DNA of 64,000 bases, from positions 2,852,001 to 2,916,000 of the forward strand of contig NZ_CP036278.1 of the NCBI RefSeq assembly GCF_007748035.1, given 5' to 3'. Below, in pieces: positions 60,878-64,000 of the stretch. Numbering within the stretch: position 1 is the first letter of the stretch; each line of letters opens with the position of its first letter. The notes under the pieces were generated by a model, which had not been told where the DNA came from, did not search any database, and saw only the letters and a program-made list of their open reading frames with translations. The DNA comes from Aeoliella mucimassa (GTDB lineage: Bacteria; Planctomycetota; Planctomycetia; Pirellulales; Lacipirellulaceae). A program made the position numbers and the translations under genes.

Positions 60878-63589
60878 ATGCTCGAAATCTCCAGGTGGTT
60901 CACTCGCTTTGTCTTGCTAATTGCTGCTACCACGGGCTGGCTAGCGTCAACTCCCAACGTAGCCTTAAGTCAGACGCCAACTGCGACGTCATCAGTTGCG
61001 TGGCCCGCGGCTACCACGACCTCGCGTCCTTGGACCCGCTGGTGGTGGCATGGCTCGGCCGTGGACGATGCCAACCTCACGCGACTGCTCGATACCTACC
61101 ACGAGGCGGGGCTCGGAGGGGTCGAAATCACTTGCATCTACGGAGTGCAGAACAACGACTCGCGGAATCTGGTCTATCGCTCCGACGCCTGGGTCGATGC
61201 AGTGCAACACGTGCTTCGCGAGGCAAATCGCTTAGGCATGGGGGTCGATCTCCCCGCCGGCTCTGGCTGGCGGATGGGAGGACCGAACATCACGATGGAC
61301 CTGGCAAACAGCCGTGTGATCGTCGAGAGCGACCAAGCGGTCGGCGGCAAGACCTTCGTCAAGCGTTTCGCGAAGTCGACTCCCCAGTCGGCCCTCGCCC
61401 TTAATGCTGCCGGCGAACAGGTCGACCTTACCGAAAAGATTGCCGATGGCAAGCTTACCTGGCAGGTGCCCGAAGGTGACTGGACCGTCTACAGCCTGGC
61501 CTATCGATGGTCGGGCGATCGGGTAAAGCGTCCTGATCCAGGCGGGGAGGGTATCAACATCAATCCATACTGGAAGCATTCCGTCAACGCGTTCCTTACC
61601 GACTTTGATAGCACGCTCAATCGCCTGCCAGGTGTGCGGGCGCAGTTTCATGATTCGTTCGAGTACCAGGGCGACTGGCAACCGGAGTTCCTCGATGCGT
61701 TTGCCAAGCGACGCGGCTTTCGCCTGGAAGCGCATTTGCCCGCGCTGGCCGGTGAGGGTGACCGCGAGCTGATCGCTCGTGTGAAAAGTGATTACCGTGA
61801 GACGATCTCCGACCTGCTGCTCGAAGACTTCATCGGCACCTGGGTCGCCTGGTCGCACCAACACGATCAGCTCGCCCGCAATCAGTCGCATGGTTCCCCA
61901 GCGAACTGGCTCGACCTGTACGCCGCTTGCGACATTCCCGAAACCGAGAGCTTCGGACGGGTCGATGGCGGCGATGCCGAGAAGCTGGTGTTCAAGTTCG
62001 CTTCGTCGGCGGCCAATGTCACCGGCAAATCGCTCGCTTCGTCGGAAACGGCCACTTGGCTCGGCGAGCACTTCACAGTTGGCCTTAGCGACATCCAGCA
62101 AGTCGTCGACAAGCAAATGCTCGGCGGCATCAACCACATCCTCTACCACGGCACCGCCTATTCGCCCGACGACGCGTCCTGGCCTGGCTGGCTGTTCTAC
62201 GCCTCGACTCAGCTGAACCCGCAGAATCCGATCTGGCACGACTTTCCAGCACTCAACCAGTATGTCACGCGTTGCCAGTCGATGCTCCAGGCGTCGCAGC
62301 CCGATAACGAGGTGCTGCTGTACTGGCCGATCTACGACCTCTGGCACGACGCGGATGGCATGCGTCGCGACATCACTGTGCACAACTCGGAGCACTGGCT
62401 GCGCGGGCAGCCGATTGGTCATGCGGCTCGCTGGCTGGATGACCAAGGCGTGATGTTCGACTACGTCTCCGACCGACAGCTGGCCAAGTGCTCGGCGACC
62501 GATCACAAGACCATCACCACCGCAGGGGGCGAGTACAAGTTGATCGTCATCCCCGAGGCCAAGCACCTGCCGCTGGCGACCCTCGAGCACCTGATCGACC
62601 TGGCCGAAGCCGGCGCGACCGTGGCCTTCCGGAAGCACCTGCCCGAGAGCGATTCTGGACTCGCGGGACTCACCCCCAGCCAGCCATGGAAGCAAGCCAT
62701 CGCGCAAGTCAACCAGCTTGTCAAAGAACAACGCATGATCGTCTGCGACGACCTTCAAATCGCAGCCGAACAGGCGGGGCTGACTGAGGAGTCTGGCTTA
62801 AAAACATCTGGCATCGACTTTCTCCGCAAGAAGTATCAAGGAAGCAAATGCTACTTCCTCAAAAACACCACTTCGCAGGCGATCGACCAGTGGACGACGC
62901 TTGGCTCCTCGGGCAATTCGGTCGCGATCCTTGATCCGATGACAGGCAACATTGGGCTGGCGGAGAGCAAGTCGCTCGACTCCGGCTCACTCTCGGTACG
63001 GCTGCAAATGGCCGCGGGGGGGAGCTTGTTCCTGCTGGTCTCCGACGAACCGCTCAACGCCGAACCATGGCTTTACCATCAGGTGACGGATCAGCCAGTT
63101 GCGATAAGCGGCACCTGGCAAATTGAGTTCGTCGAAGGAGGACCTTCGCTGCCAGAGTCGTTTAGTTCCCCTCAACCTGTTCCATGGACGAACGCCCCCG
63201 ACCAGTCGGCCCAATCGTTTGCCGGTACCGTGCGGTACTCTACGAGTTTCAGCACTCTCAGTAAGAAGCAGTCTCACTACTTGCTCGACCTCGGTAAGGT
63301 CGATGGTAGCGCCCGCGTGATGCTCAACGGAGAGCAAGTTGCGACGTTGATTGGTTCTCCTTATCAAGTGATGATCGACACCAAGACCGACCAGGTGAAT
63401 GAACTACAAATCGAAGTGACCGGCGTAGCCGCGAATCGCATTCGCGACCTCGATCGCCGAGGCGTCGAGTGGCGCATCTTCGAAGACATCAACGTTGTGA
63501 ATATGAACTACAAACCATTCGATGCGTCCGACTGGCCGGTGCGGCCGCTGGGCCTCAGTGGGCCGGTGACGTTGCAGCCGGTCAAATAG
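60878..63589 (+). CDS. Exported GH106-like alpha-L-rhamnosidase
   Basis: A large secreted hydrolase (903 residues) that probably frees alpha-L-rhamnose from rhamnogalacturonan. Signal peptide 1-32. The barrel opens 'RPWTRWWWHGSAVDDANLTR' and 'AGLGGVEITCIYG', followed by 'LGMGVDLPAGSGWRMGGPNI', the pattern of GH106. 'FHDSFEYQGDWQPEFLDAF' and 'SDIQQVVDKQMLGGINHILY' belong to later barrel strands with candidate catalytic Glu. A C-terminal beta-sandwich of the GH2 sugar-binding type ends the protein ('LDLGKVDGSARVMLNGEQVA'). It converges on the PL11-like gene, 18 bases away, and both act on rhamnogalacturonan-type pectin. ATG 60878. Confidence 0.85.
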   Translation: MLEISRWFTRFVLLIAATTGWLASTPNVALSQTPTATSSVAWPAATTTSRPWTRWWWHGSAVDDANLTRLLDTYHEAGLGGVEITCIYGVQNNDSRNLVYRSDAWVDAVQHVLREANRLGMGVDLPAGSGWRMGGPNITMDLANSRVIVESDQAVGGKTFVKRFAKSTPQSALALNAAGEQVDLTEKIADGKLTWQVPEGDWTVYSLAYRWSGDRVKRPDPGGEGININPYWKHSVNAFLTDFDSTLNRLPGVRAQFHDSFEYQGDWQPEFLDAFAKRRGFRLEAHLPALAGEGDRELIARVKSDYRETISDLLLEDFIGTWVAWSHQHDQLARNQSHGSPANWLDLYAACDIPETESFGRVDGGDAEKLVFKFASSAANVTGKSLASSETATWLGEHFTVGLSDIQQVVDKQMLGGINHILYHGTAYSPDDASWPGWLFYASTQLNPQNPIWHDFPALNQYVTRCQSMLQASQPDNEVLLYWPIYDLWHDADGMRRDITVHNSEHWLRGQPIGHAARWLDDQGVMFDYVSDRQLAKCSATDHKTITTAGGEYKLIVIPEAKHLPLATLEHLIDLAEAGATVAFRKHLPESDSGLAGLTPSQPWKQAIAQVNQLVKEQRMIVCDDLQIAAEQAGLTEESGLKTSGIDFLRKKYQGSKCYFLKNTTSQAIDQWTTLGSSGNSVAILDPMTGNIGLAESKSLDSGSLSVRLQMAAGGSLFLLVSDEPLNAEPWLYHQVTDQPVAISGTWQIEFVEGGPSLPESFSSPQPVPWTNAPDQSAQSFAGTVRYSTSFSTLSKKQSHYLLDLGKVDGSARVMLNGEQVATLIGSPYQVMIDTKTDQVNELQIEVTGVAANRIRDLDRRGVEWRIFEDINVVNMNYKPFDASDWPVRPLGLSGPVTLQPVK

Positions 63590-63607
63590 CATTAACAGAT
63601 TGTATGG

Positions 63608-64000
63608 CTATGGTTCCTGCGGAGCGGAGTTGAGCGATTCGTCCTTGCCCGCTCCCAGGTAGTAACTCGGATAGCACCCGCGGTTGTAAACCACGTTTTG
63701 CCAAACCAGGCCTAGCCGATACTGACGGTCGGCCAGCAGGGTTGGCAAGCGAAGCTCCGTCGGAATCGTCGTCGAGTAAAGCCGTAGCGACTTGCCATCG
63801 GGCACCACGAGTAGCAGCTCTTCGCGCCAGTCGCCGAGCAGGTCGCCCACCAGGCAAGGCCCACGGCTCATCGATACCCCTTCGAGTTGCTGCAGCGGTT
63901 GCTCTTGCTCGCTGTTCCAATCCCACTTAGAAATCTGCGTGGGGAAGTCCCCGTACGTCCTGCGCAGCCCGCGCCGACCGGCCCGACCGAGCGTGAGCAG
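63608..64000 (-). CDS. PL11-like rhamnogalacturonan lyase, C-terminal part (runs off the right edge)
   Basis: The minus-strand frame is open from the edge to a TAG at 63608-63610. 'YGDFPTQISKWDWNSEQEQP', 'LVGDLLGDWREELLLVVPDG', 'LRLYSTTIPTELRLPTLLAD' and 'YRLGLVWQNVVYNRGCYPSY' are the conserved end of family PL11, whose eight-blade propeller cleaves the rhamnogalacturonan-I backbone by beta-elimination. The N-terminus and most of the active site lie beyond the window. It converges with the GH106-like gene, fitting a rhamnogalacturonan-use pair. Confidence 0.85.
   Translation of the reverse strand: MLTLGRAGRRGLRRTYGDFPTQISKWDWNSEQEQPLQQLEGVSMSRGPCLVGDLLGDWREELLLVVPDGKSLRLYSTTIPTELRLPTLLADRQYRLGLVWQNVVYNRGCYPSYYLGAGKDESLNSAPQEP

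Noticed and set aside
60606-60878. 90-residue minus-strand Cys-rich frame before the rhamnosidase gene
   Set aside because: Short, no ribosome site, A+T-rich promoter region; Cys pattern not that of a known zinc finger.
61232-62758. 508-residue minus-strand frame opposite the GH106 gene
   Set aside because: Same reason: antisense to a clearly coding gene with no motif of its own.

Overview
The window reads as a chromosomal segment of a planctomycete, most likely order Pirellulales and possibly the Lacipirellulaceae. The evidence is a set of lineage-typical features: PEP-CTERM sorting tails, planctomycete dockerin-like repeats (GDxNxDGxVDxxDYxVWR type), an N-terminal 'LEQRQLLSG' motif, DUF1559 pseudopilins, a sulfatase, and ECF sigma factors paired with FecR/LamG anti-sigma proteins. 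Coding density is moderate, genes are GC-rich, and intergenic regions are A+T-richer and often close with clear hairpin terminators. The family-level placement is inference.

Layout. 0-8.3 kb: end of an unknown gene, an ABC ATPase, a PQQ-like beta-propeller protein, a glycine-zipper protein, a Cthe_2159-like beta-helix carbohydrate-binding protein and a GH43-like five-blade propeller hydrolase. 8.3-12.6 kb: a degraded polymorphic-toxin cassette array on the minus strand (partial Hint + toxin, Imm26-like immunity, second Hint remnant + AHH nuclease with an in-frame stop, small immunity-like genes), split by an IS903-like and an IS200/IS605-like element. 12.7-13 kb: tRNA-Ala and tRNA-Ile. 13-22.4 kb: a thioredoxin-like TlpA protein, small membrane protein, BON protein, then ExbB, ExbD, a TonB-like protein carrying an alpha/alpha toroid, and two TatA paralogues. 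22.5-24.7 kb: tRNA-Val followed by a scar of a lost island (integrase fused in frame to an HsdR fragment).

24.4-31 kb: a frameshifted XylR-type regulator divergent from a GH51-like and a GH127-like arabinofuranosidase. 31-36.5 kb: two PEP-CTERM proteins, a stand-alone EboD-like dehydroquinate-synthase homologue, a cluster of GATTCCCA repeats and an exostosin-like glycosyltransferase. 36.9-43.8 kb: ECF sigma, likely anti-sigma, and an operon with three type II secretion F-type proteins, three pseudopilin-like proteins and a DUF1559 protein but no visible ATPase. 43.9-50 kb (minus): an ECF sigma - FecR/LamG - GH5/GH43 fusion - sulfatase operon. 50.5-57 kb: DUF1559 protein, lipoprotein, a giant double PEP-CTERM protein and a TIM-barrel PEP-CTERM protein. 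57-60.3 kb: a multi-PAS histidine kinase cut by a second IS903-like copy with a 9-bp target duplication. 60.9-64 kb: a GH106-like rhamnosidase and the 3' end of a PL11-like rhamnogalacturonan lyase.

Together the catabolic genes (GH43, GH51, GH127, GH5/GH43, sulfatase, GH106, PL11, pectin-binding beta-helix) point to use of pectin side chains, arabinan and rhamnogalacturonan. Several mobile or damaged loci (two IS903 copies, IS200, int-hsdR scar, toxin array, frameshifted xylR, IS-cut kinase) show recent rearrangement.
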